Shown here one piece after another: positions 37,391 through 47,134 of a stretch of DNA of 64,000 bases (positions are counted from its first letter, which is position 1; every line of letters starts with the position of its first letter). Position numbers and translations under genes: made by a program. The DNA comes from Ruminococcaceae bacterium YRB3002 (GTDB lineage: Bacteria; Bacillota; Clostridia; Saccharofermentanales; Saccharofermentanaceae). The DNA lies in NCBI GenBank assembly GCA_900099715.1, contig FMTG01000004.1, forward strand, positions 174,671-238,670, written 5' to 3'. Below the pieces are notes generated by a model. The model was given only the letters and a program-made list of their open reading frames with translations. It was not told where the DNA came from and ran no database searches.

Positions 37391-39259
37391 TTATTTCCCA
37401 AGCCTCTCCAGCATCATCTTCTTCAGCGTTACTCCGTCGATCTTGCCGGTACCCAGCACAGGGAATTCGTCAAACACAACATAGTAAGCGGGGATCTTGA
37501 ACCTGGCAAGTCTTGAGGAAAGCTCAGCCTTCACCGCATTCTCATCAAACTCGAAGCCATCCTTCATCTTGATGCAGGCACCTACCTCCTCGCCGAAGAA
37601 ATCGCTCGGCACGCCAAAGACCTTGACCATGCTGATGCCGTCAATTGCCGTAACAGCCTGTTCCACTTCACCGGGCATGATGTTCTCGCCGCCTCTTATG
37701 ATAAGTTCCTTAAGTCGTCCCGTAAGGTGAACATACCCCTCACCGTCGATAAACCCGAGATCGCCGGTATGAAGCCAGCCGTCCTCATCGATAGACTGAT
37801 CTTCGATATCCATCTTGTAGTAGCCTGCCATCAGATTATAGCCCTGCACAAGGATCTCCCCTGTGTATCCGTCAGGACAATCCTTCTTGTTTACGTAATC
37901 CCAGATCTTGAGTTCTATCAGGGGTATAGGCTTGCCAACGGTATGGAGCACGTGATCATCCGTGTCATCATAATCCGTAACGGTCAGAGGTGCCATCTCA
38001 CTCATCCCGTAAGAAGATATGAAGTGGTCGTTTGGAAGCTTTTCCTTGAACAGCTTGATCTGCGCTTCGGTAGCGGCCGCGCCGGACAGGATCGTGCATC
38101 TGAGGGTAGCGCATCTGGACGCATCGAAATTCTTATTATTTATCAGCGCGATCATCATGGTCGGAACGGTATGGAAGACCGTGCATTGCTCGCCCTCGAT
38201 GAGGTCGAGCAATGTATCCGTGCGGATGTCTTTTGGCAGGCACATGACTGAATCTGCCATCATATTAGCAAACAGTCCCGCAGCTAGGCCAAAGATGTGG
38301 AACAGCGGAAGGATCATACATGTACGGTCATCACTGTTCAGCGTCTGGTTGTCCCTGGTCGCTATTGCGGCATTAAGTATATTGAAGGCCGAAAGGATAA
38401 CACCCTTCGGACGTCCCGTGGAACCCGATGTGAATATGATCGCACTGGGGGAATCGACATTGACGGATTCTCCGAATCTTCCTTCCACCCTCTCATACTC
38501 GTCATAACGTGACCTGAGATCATTGTCTTTGCTGATGTCATACACAGCAGTAATGACACTGTTCTCCTTATTCAGGATCTCATCGACAAAAGCAGATTTA
38601 TCCTTTACAGCTGGCATCTCACCATAGCAAAGATGTGTTACATCACCTATACCGGCAACATTCCTTACCTCATGTGGAAAGTAGTTAGGATTAAAGAGCA
38701 TCGCCATAGCACCCAGCTTCTGAATGGCAAAGAATGCGATGACCCAGTTGATTGAATTGGCACAGCATATGCCTACATGAGTTCCTCTGCCTACCCCCAT
38801 TCCGGACAGATCAGCTGCCATTATCTGGGAACATTTCTCTATATCGGTCCAGGTGTATGATCCGTCATCAGTCTTTATCACGACATTATCAGGGTGTTTC
38901 TTTATCTTATGAGCAAGAAGTTCCTTGAAGGACATGTGAAGATATGTGGTCCGGTCATCGGACGCTGCCGTAACATTGATGATATTATCAAAGCCGGTCA
39001 TGCTGAATACCTCCATGACACTTTCCTGGACGTTTATTACCTCCATCCTGTCCTTGGAGAATCGTTTTACACAGGTAAGAAGTTCGCGAAGTCCGGCCGA
39101 TGATACATATGTCACATTGCGAAGATCAAAAACCACCTTGTCCATGCCATCAGGGATACCCTTCACATGTTCCCTGAAAGCGGGTGCCGTATTGGTATCT
39201 ACCGTGCCGGTTACTGACACCGTAATGATATTGCCGTCTATCTGCTTCAGAACCTCCAT
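37391..39259 (-). CDS. STAS domain fused to AMP-binding acyl-CoA synthetase-like enzyme
   Basis: 622 residues in one frame. Residues 1-100 are a STAS domain with FDLRNVTYVSSAGLRELL; S54 occupies the position phosphorylated in SpoIIAA/RsbV-type anti-sigma antagonists. Residues about 105-622 are a full adenylate-forming enzyme: IIFTSGSTGRPKGV (A3), SSYGMSEMAPL (A5), LHTGDLGFID (A7), GRLKELIIRGGENIMPGEVE (A8) and GTGKIDGVTLKK (A10, catalytic Lys). It should activate a carboxylic acid as acyl-AMP and pass it to CoA; the acid is unknown. A -10 TATAAT lies upstream near 39320. The fusion suggests that phosphorylation or partner switching controls the ligase. Confidence 0.9.
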   Translation of the reverse strand: MEVLKQIDGNIITVSVTGTVDTNTAPAFREHVKGIPDGMDKVVFDLRNVTYVSSAGLRELLTCVKRFSKDRMEVINVQESVMEVFSMTGFDNIINVTAASDDRTTYLHMSFKELLAHKIKKHPDNVVIKTDDGSYTWTDIEKCSQIMAADLSGMGVGRGTHVGICCANSINWVIAFFAIQKLGAMAMLFNPNYFPHEVRNVAGIGDVTHLCYGEMPAVKDKSAFVDEILNKENSVITAVYDISKDNDLRSRYDEYERVEGRFGESVNVDSPSAIIFTSGSTGRPKGVILSAFNILNAAIATRDNQTLNSDDRTCMILPLFHIFGLAAGLFANMMADSVMCLPKDIRTDTLLDLIEGEQCTVFHTVPTMMIALINNKNFDASRCATLRCTILSGAAATEAQIKLFKEKLPNDHFISSYGMSEMAPLTVTDYDDTDDHVLHTVGKPIPLIELKIWDYVNKKDCPDGYTGEILVQGYNLMAGYYKMDIEDQSIDEDGWLHTGDLGFIDGEGYVHLTGRLKELIIRGGENIMPGEVEQAVTAIDGISMVKVFGVPSDFFGEEVGACIKMKDGFEFDENAVKAELSSRLARFKIPAYYVVFDEFPVLGTGKIDGVTLKKMMLERLGK

Positions 39260-39380
39260 TGCCTGATCCTCCTTCGTTCTATGATCACCAGATAATCATT
39301 AATGATTCTTTTTCATTATACCCGATGCACCGTATCTATTGTTCTAATTATTTATGAACTCCCGCTCATCCCGGAGTAAA

Positions 39381-39420
39381 GCAATGAAAATAAAGAACCG
39401 CCCCCGTCCGGGAGCGGCTC
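39381..39420 (-). terminator. Terminator after the MsmK-type ATPase
   Basis: On the minus strand GAGCCGCTCCCG pairs with CGGGGGCGGTTC (39420-39395), followed by TTTATTTTC. It lies 27 bp past the stop codon. Confidence 0.8.
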
Positions 39421-39446
39421 CATCAGTTACATAGTCTGAATCGCTA

Positions 39447-40562
39447 TCAGGAAATGATGCTCTGCTCTGTATCCTTATCGAAAATGTGGATACGGTTAGT
39501 ATCGATAGCGAGGTCGCAGATCTGACCAACCTGTGACTGTGATGTTGTAGGGTCAACTCTACATGTGAGAGGGAGAGCTCCGTTAACTGTAACATAGAGA
39601 TATGTCTCAGCACCGAGCATCTCGACGACGTCAACGTCAGCCTCGAAAGCTGTCTCAGGGTGATCCGTAACGAATGTTGCTTCGTCTGTGATAGCCTCAG
39701 GACGTACACCGAAGATAACTTCCTGTCCGTCACGCTCCATAACTTCCTCAACAGCATAACGGTCGGGAAGCTTAACTGTAACGTTCTCGAAGGAGATGAA
39801 TACGTCAGCACCCTCAACGTTGATAACAGCATTGATGAAGTTCATAGGAGGCATTCCGATGAATCCTGCAACGAATGTGTTGATCGGGTTGTCATACAGC
39901 TCCGTAGGAGAATCTACCTGCTGGATGAATCCGTCCTTCATAACAACGATACGCGTACCCATTGTCATAGCCTCTGTCTGGTCATGTGTAACGTATACGA
40001 ATGTTGTCTTGAGTCTGTGGTGGAGCTTTGTGATCTCAACACGCATCTGAACACGGAGCTTAGCGTCCAGGTTGGAGAGAGGCTCGTCCATAAGGAATAC
40101 CTTAGGGTCACGGACGATAGCACGGCCGAGGGCAACACGCTGTCTCTGACCACCGGAAAGAGCCTTAGGCTTTCTCTCGAGGAGGTGCTCGATCTCAAGG
40201 ATCTTAGCTGCCTCGGATACACGGCGGTCGATCTCTGCCTTAGGCATCTTGCGGAGCTTAAGAGCAAAAGCCATGTTGTCACGTACTGTCATGTGAGGAT
40301 ACAGAGCGTAGTTCTGGAAAACCATCGCGATGTCTCTGTCCTTAGGGAGAACGTCGTTGATCAGACGATCGTCGATGTAGATCTCACCCTCGGAGATATC
40401 TTCGAGACCAGCGAGCATACGCAGTGTGGTTGACTTACCGCATCCGGAAGGACCAACGAGAATAACGAACTCCTTGTCTGCTACTTCAAGATTGAAGTCT
40501 GAAACAGCAACAACGCCGCCGTCATACTTCTTGTAAACATGCTGGAAAGATAAACTTGCCAT
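39447..40562 (-). CDS. Sugar ABC transporter ATP-binding protein (MsmK/UgpC type)
   Basis: 371 residues. ABC ATPase domain with Walker A GPSGCGKST, signature LSGGQRQRVALGRAIV and Walker B FLMDEPLSNLDAK; then the regulatory TOBE/OB region (about 240-371, for example VIFGVRPEAIT). This is the CUT1 sugar-importer ATPase. No permease or binding protein is adjacent, so it is probably a shared ATPase serving several sugar importers, as MsmK does in streptococci. RBS GGAGG follows a small GCCGA/TCGGC hairpin. Confidence 0.93.
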   Translation of the reverse strand: MASLSFQHVYKKYDGGVVAVSDFNLEVADKEFVILVGPSGCGKSTTLRMLAGLEDISEGEIYIDDRLINDVLPKDRDIAMVFQNYALYPHMTVRDNMAFALKLRKMPKAEIDRRVSEAAKILEIEHLLERKPKALSGGQRQRVALGRAIVRDPKVFLMDEPLSNLDAKLRVQMRVEITKLHHRLKTTFVYVTHDQTEAMTMGTRIVVMKDGFIQQVDSPTELYDNPINTFVAGFIGMPPMNFINAVINVEGADVFISFENVTVKLPDRYAVEEVMERDGQEVIFGVRPEAITDEATFVTDHPETAFEADVDVVEMLGAETYLYVTVNGALPLTCRVDPTTSQSQVGQICDLAIDTNRIHIFDKDTEQSIIS

Positions 40563-40701
40563 AAATTCATAACCTCCAAAACGCCGATAAGTCGGCTTTT
40601 TTACTACGCATATGTTACCAAAGGGTTTATTTGTTCTCCATATGTCAAACTTGCCAAAAAAAAATAGGGCTTTTTGTTGTCATGCTCTTTGTTTTTTGTT
40701 C

Positions 40702-40813
40702 GATTTGTACACGAATCAGGAACCGATTTGTTCAATTTATTCAATTTTCGAGGTGAAAATGACAATATGTGCGCCTCAGGGGCATCAGAACCCGTATGTC
40801 AAATTGTACAATT
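40702..40813. promoter_or_regulatory. Two TGTACA-centred palindromes upstream of the MsmK-type gene
   Basis: GATTTGTACACGAATC (40702-40717) and AATTGTACAATT (40802-40813) both centre on a TGTACA-like core. They lie in the 261-bp gap between the MATE and MsmK-type genes, which holds no coding frame. They may be operators for an unidentified regulator. No convincing -35/-10 pair was found. Confidence 0.35.
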
Positions 40814-40823
40814 ACGACATCTG

Positions 40824-42182
40824 TTACACTATCTTGCGCACCCATTTATATTTCTTATAATGGAGATACACAGCCGGCAGTTTTATGATCTCATCCAGAT
40901 TCAGGATGAAGTAGACAAGAAGCACCGGCCAGTTTAAGACAAAGGCGGCAAGGGCTCCCAGCGGCACAATAAAGCACCACATGGTAATGCCGTCGCACCA
41001 CATGCCGAACGTGGTATCACCGCCTGCTGAGAATATTCCGCCGATAGTCATTGTGTTAATGGATCTTCCCATGATGTAATAGATGCACATTACCATCATC
41101 CACGTAAGATAGTGCGCAGCCGTCTCTGTGAGATCAACTATAGACAGCACTCCCGGTATCATGGCCACAGCCAGAAGGCCCGCAAGAAGCCCGCTTATTA
41201 TCGATATCTTACACAGTCTGGCCCCGTACTCTCTGGCCTTGTCGAGATTGCCGGCACCAAGTTCGTTGCCCACCAGAATGCTGCCGCCTGCCGACAGCGC
41301 CCATCCGAAGCTGGATATCAGATCTTTGACAACCGCCACGACGGCATTAGCCGCCACAACATCGGAACCCATATGGCCGATTATCACGGTAATGGTATTG
41401 AATCCGAGCCCCCAGCTCATGGAATTTGCAAAGATCGGAAGAGCATACCTGAAGAAGGTTTTGAGGATCTTGCCCGAAGGATGGATAATATACTTCATCC
41501 TCAGTCTGATAACGCATTTTCTGCACCACCAGAACAGAGTAAGGGTAAGTGCCACGACACACGACAGTGACGTTCCAAGTGCCGCACCGTCAGCTCCCAT
41601 GGGTTCGATACCGAAGAGACCATATATGAAGGTGGCATTGAGGATAATATTGAGAAAAACCATGATGCCGCTTATGACAGTTGTTGACTTGACCATCTCG
41701 GAATTCTTCATGATGATCTGGAACAGCTGTGTCAGTCCGTCGAACAGATATGAGAAAGCAACTATCCTGAGGTAGCCCACACCGATCTCTATAAGTGCAG
41801 CATCATTCGTATACATCTGCATGACAAGACCCGGTGCGAACATGGCGATGCCAAAGAAAATAAGATTGATGGGCATTGTCAGGAGCAGCACTATCGCGAA
41901 AAGCTTCTCTATAGAGTTCCTGTCCCCGTCCCCCCAAAGCTGTGCCGCATAGAGGCTCGTGCCCTGAACGACCGCCGACAGAAACAGGTTGAACAGAAAG
42001 AAAAACTGGCCTGCCAGTGATATGGCAGACATATCATTCTGTCCCACGATCCCGAGCATGATCGTATCGGATACCGGAAGCAATGCAAACATGAAGTTCT
42101 GCATCGTGATCGGTATTACGATCCTGATCAGTCTCGATCTGAATTCCTTCTTATCTAATCTGTATTCACCCGTTCCGCTCAT
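40824..42182 (-). CDS. MATE family efflux transporter
   Basis: 452 residues with twelve predicted membrane helices in two six-helix halves. Family traits: N-terminal VIPITMQNFMFALLPVSDTIMLGIVGQNDMSA (read in two parts), and mid-protein GADGAALGT. It exports drugs or metabolites in exchange for Na+ or H+; the substrate cannot be inferred. It starts 6 bp past rsmG, so it is the last gene of the rpmH-rsmG unit. Confidence 0.93.
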   Translation of the reverse strand: MSGTGEYRLDKKEFRSRLIRIVIPITMQNFMFALLPVSDTIMLGIVGQNDMSAISLAGQFFFLFNLFLSAVVQGTSLYAAQLWGDGDRNSIEKLFAIVLLLTMPINLIFFGIAMFAPGLVMQMYTNDAALIEIGVGYLRIVAFSYLFDGLTQLFQIIMKNSEMVKSTTVISGIMVFLNIILNATFIYGLFGIEPMGADGAALGTSLSCVVALTLTLFWWCRKCVIRLRMKYIIHPSGKILKTFFRYALPIFANSMSWGLGFNTITVIIGHMGSDVVAANAVVAVVKDLISSFGWALSAGGSILVGNELGAGNLDKAREYGARLCKISIISGLLAGLLAVAMIPGVLSIVDLTETAAHYLTWMMVMCIYYIMGRSINTMTIGGIFSAGGDTTFGMWCDGITMWCFIVPLGALAAFVLNWPVLLVYFILNLDEIIKLPAVYLHYKKYKWVRKIV

Positions 42183-42188
42183 AACATA

Positions 42189-43055
42189 TCAGACGATAGG
42201 TTCTTTGGATGGCTTGCCTGCCTGTCTCGGGAATCTCTTTGGCGTAGCCTTAACCTTGCGGATGACTACGATCGTCCTCTCCATATCTGTTCCCGGGAGC
42301 ACAAACTCCCTTACTTCTTCTATCTCGCCTCCGAGGATACTGATGGCCTTACCGGCACTCTTAAGTTCTTCCTCGAGCTTGCCCTTCATGGCAATGAAGC
42401 ATCCGCCCACCTTCACGAAAGGCAGACAGTACTCACACAGCACCGGCAGGTTTGCCACAGCCCTGGCAGTAGCAATATCGAACTGCTCCCTGTACTTCGG
42501 ATCGCTTCCCGCATCTTCTGCTCTGGAGTGAACAAAGCTGATATTCTCAAGCCTGAGTTCACCGGCAACTTCCTCAAGGAACTTAAGCCTCTTTGCAAGT
42601 GAATCGAGAAGCGTTATATCGAGATCCCTCTTGTTGATCTTCAGGGGGATACCCGGAAAACCTGCTCCCGTTCCCACATCGATGAGACTGACAGGTTCGG
42701 ATCCCTTCTTCTCCTGCTCCCTGTCGATAAAAGACGCTATGGTAAGGGAGTCGATGAAATGCTTCATGGCGATCCCTTCGTCATCGGTGATCGCAGTGAG
42801 GTTCATCACCTTGTTCTTCTCTTTCAGCATATCAGCGAACTTGAGAAGATCGCTTATTGTCTCGGCAGACAGGGGAACGGATATCTCATTCTCGCTGCTC
42901 TTGAGGATATCTTCGATCTCCTTATCCGACTTGAATTCGGATGATGACAGATCGAGTCTCTTGGGAAGGCTCTCACGCAGCTTTGCTATATCTGCTTTCG
43001 TGAGTCTTTTGGGATGTATCGTCCTGTCTTCCTTACTGTTGCTGTTTTTAGTCAT
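42189..43055 (-). CDS. rsmG: 16S rRNA (guanine-527-N7)-methyltransferase
   Basis: 288 residues. The SAM-binding motif LIDVGTGAGFPGIPL, VMNLTAITD of the N-terminal fold and ATARAVANLPVLCEYCLPF are typical of RsmG (GidB). About 50 N-terminal residues rich in Lys, Ser and Asp are extra compared with the usual 210-240. It overlaps mnmG by 8 bp in the standard mnmE-mnmG-rsmG order. Confidence 0.95.
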   Translation of the reverse strand: MTKNSNSKEDRTIHPKRLTKADIAKLRESLPKRLDLSSSEFKSDKEIEDILKSSENEISVPLSAETISDLLKFADMLKEKNKVMNLTAITDDEGIAMKHFIDSLTIASFIDREQEKKGSEPVSLIDVGTGAGFPGIPLKINKRDLDITLLDSLAKRLKFLEEVAGELRLENISFVHSRAEDAGSDPKYREQFDIATARAVANLPVLCEYCLPFVKVGGCFIAMKGKLEEELKSAGKAISILGGEIEEVREFVLPGTDMERTIVVIRKVKATPKRFPRQAGKPSKEPIV

Positions 43056-44979
43056 GTGCCTGTCTCCTGTGCTGTTCTATATATACCATCAGCACTTCAC
43101 AGTCTGCGGGTGACACTCCGGATATCCTGGAAGCCCGTCCCACATTCTCCGGTCTCATCTTCTGAAGTTTCTGCATAGCTTCGATGCGAAGTCCCCTCAC
43201 ATCCGTGTAGTCTATATCCTCGGGTATCATCATGGATTCCAGCTTGCTGAACTTCCCGATCTTCTCAAGTTCCAGCTTAAGGTATCCCTCGTATTTAATA
43301 TCTGTCTCCACAAGCCTGATAACAGACTGCGGAAGTTCGGGACGTTCCGGATCTACAGGAGCAAGTGCCTCATATGTCACACCGGGACGCCTTATGAGTT
43401 CTGCCAGGGAAGCGCCTGACTTCGGCCTGTCGGAGCCTGCTTCCGCCAATATGGAAGCCAGTGTGTCCGTCGGCGCGATGTAGGTGCTCTTAAGGCGTTT
43501 CGCCTCCGCTGCTGCGGAAGATATCTTCTCACAGTAGAGATCATATCTTTCTTCATCTATAAGGCCTATGTCATGGCCGATAGGGGTAAGTCTCATATCT
43601 GCATTGTCCTGTCTCAGAAAGAGACGGTATTCAGCCCGGGAAGTCATCATCCGGTAAGGTTCATTTGTTCCCTTTGTGACAAGATCGTCTATAAGAACGC
43701 CTATGTATCCCTGAGATCTGTTGATGATCATGGGAGGCTTGCCAAGTATCTTAAGTGCGGCATTAATGCCTGCCACTATTCCCTGTCCCGCAGCTTCCTC
43801 GTATCCCGAAGAACCGTTGATCTGACCTGCTGTATAAAGTCCTGACACGATACGTGACTCAAGCGTCGGCTTGAGAGTCGTGGAATCGATCAGATCGTAC
43901 TCTATCGCGTAGGCGCTTCTCTGGATAACAGCCTTTGACAGACCGGGAAGCGAGTGGACCATCTCCACCTGAACCTCTTCGGGAAGGCTTGTTGAGAACC
44001 CCTGAAGATACATCTCGTTCGTATCTCTTCCCATGGGCTCGATAAAGATCTGGTGCCTCTCCTTGTCGGCAAATCTCGCGAATTTATCTTCGATGGAAGG
44101 GCAATATCTGGGACCGATCCCCTTGATGACACCGCTGTACAGAGGTGACCTGTCCATATTATCCTTTATGACCTGTCTTGTCTTCTCCGTGGTCCATACA
44201 GACCAGCAGGGGGTCTGATCCTCAGGCGGTGTGATCCCCCTCATCTCGTTATCGTAGGAGAATGGGGGGCAGTCCGGTTCCCCGTCCTGTCTTGTCATCT
44301 CCTCAAGGTCGACACTTTTTCTGTTGACTCTGACGGGGGTTCCCGTCTTAAATCTCAGGATCGGTATTCCAAGTGAAGCAAGAGATCCTGACAGCCCTTC
44401 AGATCTTGGAAGACCGTCGGGTCCCGATTCGGTGATGACCTCGCCTCTGATGGTCCTTGACTCCATGTACGTCCCGGAACATATGATCACCGATCGCGCG
44501 CTGTATATAGCGAGGCCTTCAGTCATAACGCCTCTTACTTCCTTCCCCTCTTCGTCAGTGAGGAGTTCGGTTATGTGAGCCTGCCTTATGTCCAGGTTAC
44601 GGGTATTCTCAAGAGTGTACTTCATTACGATGGAATACCTGCTCCTGTCCATCTGGGCTCTGGGTGAGAATACGGCAGGTCCCTTGGATCTGTTGAGCAT
44701 CCTCATCTGGATGGCACACTTATCGGCCACCTTGCCCATGATGCCGCCGAGGGCATCTATCTCCCTTACGATCTGTCCTTTGGCTGTTCCGCCTATACTC
44801 GGATTGCAGGGAAGGTTTGCAAGACTGTCCAGATGGAGGGTGAATAATATAGTCCTGAGACCGAGCTTCGCACATGCATAAGCCGCCTCGCAGCCGGCAT
44901 GACCCGCGCCGACAACGGCAACGTCATACGACCCCGCCTCGAAGCTGTGTTCTCTGCGCTTTGCTTCCTCATATCTCAT
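43048..44979 (-). CDS. mnmG: tRNA uridine-34 5-carboxymethylaminomethyl enzyme MnmG
   Basis: 643 residues. The FAD-binding GAGHAGCEAAYACAKLG is near the start (about residues 23-39), CNPSIGGTAKGQIVREIDAL follows, and the C-terminal helical domain ends with RISGVSPADCEVLMVYIEQ. With MnmE it modifies wobble U34 of several tRNAs. An N-terminal lead of about 16 residues precedes the FAD domain. Its ATG overlaps the mnmE stop (ATGA). Confidence 0.97.
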   Translation of the reverse strand: MRYEEAKRREHSFEAGSYDVAVVGAGHAGCEAAYACAKLGLRTILFTLHLDSLANLPCNPSIGGTAKGQIVREIDALGGIMGKVADKCAIQMRMLNRSKGPAVFSPRAQMDRSRYSIVMKYTLENTRNLDIRQAHITELLTDEEGKEVRGVMTEGLAIYSARSVIICSGTYMESRTIRGEVITESGPDGLPRSEGLSGSLASLGIPILRFKTGTPVRVNRKSVDLEEMTRQDGEPDCPPFSYDNEMRGITPPEDQTPCWSVWTTEKTRQVIKDNMDRSPLYSGVIKGIGPRYCPSIEDKFARFADKERHQIFIEPMGRDTNEMYLQGFSTSLPEEVQVEMVHSLPGLSKAVIQRSAYAIEYDLIDSTTLKPTLESRIVSGLYTAGQINGSSGYEEAAGQGIVAGINAALKILGKPPMIINRSQGYIGVLIDDLVTKGTNEPYRMMTSRAEYRLFLRQDNADMRLTPIGHDIGLIDEERYDLYCEKISSAAAEAKRLKSTYIAPTDTLASILAEAGSDRPKSGASLAELIRRPGVTYEALAPVDPERPELPQSVIRLVETDIKYEGYLKLELEKIGKFSKLESMMIPEDIDYTDVRGLRIEAMQKLQKMRPENVGRASRISGVSPADCEVLMVYIEQHRRQAHD

Positions 44980-46400
44980 TTGCCTATACAGAACCTCTCA
45001 AATATCGTCTTAGCAAGATCGGCAGAAACCGTCTTGCCTGATACTTCACCCATCAGATCAAGCGATGCCCTGATCACGGAAGATACTACTTCGAGACCCA
45101 CTCCCTGCCCAAGCACACCCTGTGCTTCATCAAGTCTGTCTCGGGCCTCCGACAGTGCCTCATAGTGGCGTCTCGCTGTTATCACCAGACCGGACGAACC
45201 GGATCCCCTGTTATCGTAATGAGCCCTTATGGTATCTTTTACTTCATTTACGTTTGCACCGGTAAATGCAGATATCGTGATGATCTTAGACACACCGTAG
45301 CGGGACGCGGTCTGCCTGATCTCATTCTCATGCACGTTTGTGCCTATGTCAGCCTTGTTGAACAGAACTATAACTTCCGCTTCGGAAGATGCCCTGCTGC
45401 GTATATCATGGAGCTGGTCCCTTGCCTGCTCAGGTGTGGTGTCGGGAGACACGAGATAGAAGATCATATCTGATCTGGAGTACTCGTTCAGAGCCCTCTC
45501 AACTCCAAGTCTTTCGATGGTATCAGATGTCTTTCTTATTCCTGCCGTATCTGTCAGGATAACAGGAACGCCTCTCACATCTGCAATTGCTTCTATAGTA
45601 TCCGTAGTCGTTCCTGATATATCCGTCACGATGGATCTGTCATACCCTGCGATTGAATTAAGAAGTGTGCTCTTGCCGCTGTTGGGAATGCCTGTGAAAG
45701 CAACCCTCATCTTCTCCGACAGTATCCTTCCCTGCCTGTAAGTGGACACGAGGTCATCAAGATCCGCGATGCTTCTCTCAAGGGTATCCCTTACCTGACA
45801 GCCTATCCCTTCCTCATCGGCATCATCCGAATCGTCGAAATCCACTGCGGTCTCGATAAGCGCCATCGCATCGTAAAGACCTGTCTCTATCCTGTCCAGG
45901 CGGTCGGCAAGGCCTCCGTCGGCCAGGATGTTGGCAGCTCTCAGCGCCTCACCGGAATCTGCTGATATTATGTCCATTACTGCCTCTGCGGAACTCAGGC
46001 TCATCTTGCCGTTCATGAATGCAGTCTTGGTAAACTCGCCGGGGCCGGCGGATCTGATCCCGCACCTTCTGAGTGCTTCCAGTATCTCCCTGCGGACTTC
46101 AACGGAACCGTGGCATGATATCTCCACCATCTCGTCACCCGTGTAGGAATAGGGCGGCACGAATCTCGTGATCACCACCTTATCGATGCTTACGGATGTA
46201 TCGGGATCCCTTATATCAGCAAAGCAGCAGGTATAACCGGGAAGATCAGAGACCTTATGGTAATCACCGCTGCTTCGTATTATCCTGACTAGTCCGTCGA
46301 TCGCCTTCCCTGCGCCATTGCCCGATATCCGGATAACGGCTATCCCTGATGTGCCGGCCGGAGTGGAGACGGCACAGAACAGTTCAGGCGCCGGCATCAT
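44976..46400 (-). CDS. mnmE: tRNA modification GTPase MnmE
   Basis: 474 residues: N-terminal folate-binding domain (GPGEFTKTAFMNGKMSLSSA), helical domain split around a G domain with GIPNSGKSTLL (G1), DISGTTTDT (G2), DTAGIRKTSD (G3) and NKAD (G4). The C-terminal FCIGK cysteine motif is present. Partner of MnmG; the two genes overlap by 4 bp, and the jag stop overlaps its start. Confidence 0.97.
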   Translation of the reverse strand: MMPAPELFCAVSTPAGTSGIAVIRISGNGAGKAIDGLVRIIRSSGDYHKVSDLPGYTCCFADIRDPDTSVSIDKVVITRFVPPYSYTGDEMVEISCHGSVEVRREILEALRRCGIRSAGPGEFTKTAFMNGKMSLSSAEAVMDIISADSGEALRAANILADGGLADRLDRIETGLYDAMALIETAVDFDDSDDADEEGIGCQVRDTLERSIADLDDLVSTYRQGRILSEKMRVAFTGIPNSGKSTLLNSIAGYDRSIVTDISGTTTDTIEAIADVRGVPVILTDTAGIRKTSDTIERLGVERALNEYSRSDMIFYLVSPDTTPEQARDQLHDIRSRASSEAEVIVLFNKADIGTNVHENEIRQTASRYGVSKIITISAFTGANVNEVKDTIRAHYDNRGSGSSGLVITARRHYEALSEARDRLDEAQGVLGQGVGLEVVSSVIRASLDLMGEVSGKTVSADLAKTIFERFCIGK

Positions 46401-47110
46401 TTCTGTTCGGGAGTAACTACAACATGTCTGTTGGGTTCAGTTCCCTCGCTGTGAGTCGTTACTCCTTCGAAGTCCTGAAGATAAGCATGAACGAGCCTTC
46501 TCTGCGCAGGATTCATAGGTTCCATCTCGACCTTTCTTCCTGTCCTGAGTGCACGGCTTGCCGCCTTGCCTGCGAGGTTCCTGAGAACCTGCTCTCTGTG
46601 CTTCTTGTATCCCCCAACATCGAGGTGAACGTGTACGCGCTCCTCGCTGTGCTTGTTTGCAATAAGATTTGTCATGTAGGAGATGGCATCGAGTGTCTCA
46701 CCATGACGGCCGATAGCGGATGCGCAGTCGGACCCTGTAACGGAGATGTAGATCGTGTCATCCTCGCGGTAGGAATCCATATTGCCGTGAATACCGATTC
46801 CGGAGAGAACCTCTGCAACGAAATTAACGGCAGCATCCTCTGCCTCGGTCGCTGTATCCCCCTCGAAATTCTCGTCATCACCGTAGTATGTATCATCGTC
46901 GTCAGATTCATCCTCTGCTTCGGAAGCAATAGGAGCGTCATCCTTGACCGTTACCTTGACTTCTGCGTCTTTCCTGCCTACACCGAGGAAGCCTGCCTGA
47001 GGCTCGGCGATGATCTCGATATCAACCTTATCCTCTGTTGTTCCGAGTTCCTCCAAAGCTGCCTTTACTGCTTCTTCCACTGTAGCTGCGGTCTTTGTTA
47101 CTGTTGTCAT
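46397..47110 (-). CDS. Jag/KhpB RNA-binding protein
   Basis: 237 residues with three parts: Jag_N (about 1-55, ATVEEAVKAALEELGTTEDK), an acidic linker rich in Asp/Glu (about 60-90), then KH (CASAIGRHGETLDAISYM) and R3H (MNPAQRRLVHAYLQDFEGVT) domains. In other Firmicutes it (KhpB/EloR/Jag) binds RNA with KhpA and influences cell elongation. It lies between yidC and mnmE, its classical location, and overlaps mnmE by 4 bp. Confidence 0.95.
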   Translation of the reverse strand: MTTVTKTAATVEEAVKAALEELGTTEDKVDIEIIAEPQAGFLGVGRKDAEVKVTVKDDAPIASEAEDESDDDDTYYGDDENFEGDTATEAEDAAVNFVAEVLSGIGIHGNMDSYREDDTIYISVTGSDCASAIGRHGETLDAISYMTNLIANKHSEERVHVHLDVGGYKKHREQVLRNLAGKAASRALRTGRKVEMEPMNPAQRRLVHAYLQDFEGVTTHSEGTEPNRHVVVTPEQK

Positions 47111-47134
47111 ATTAGGTGAACCTCCGTGAGATTT

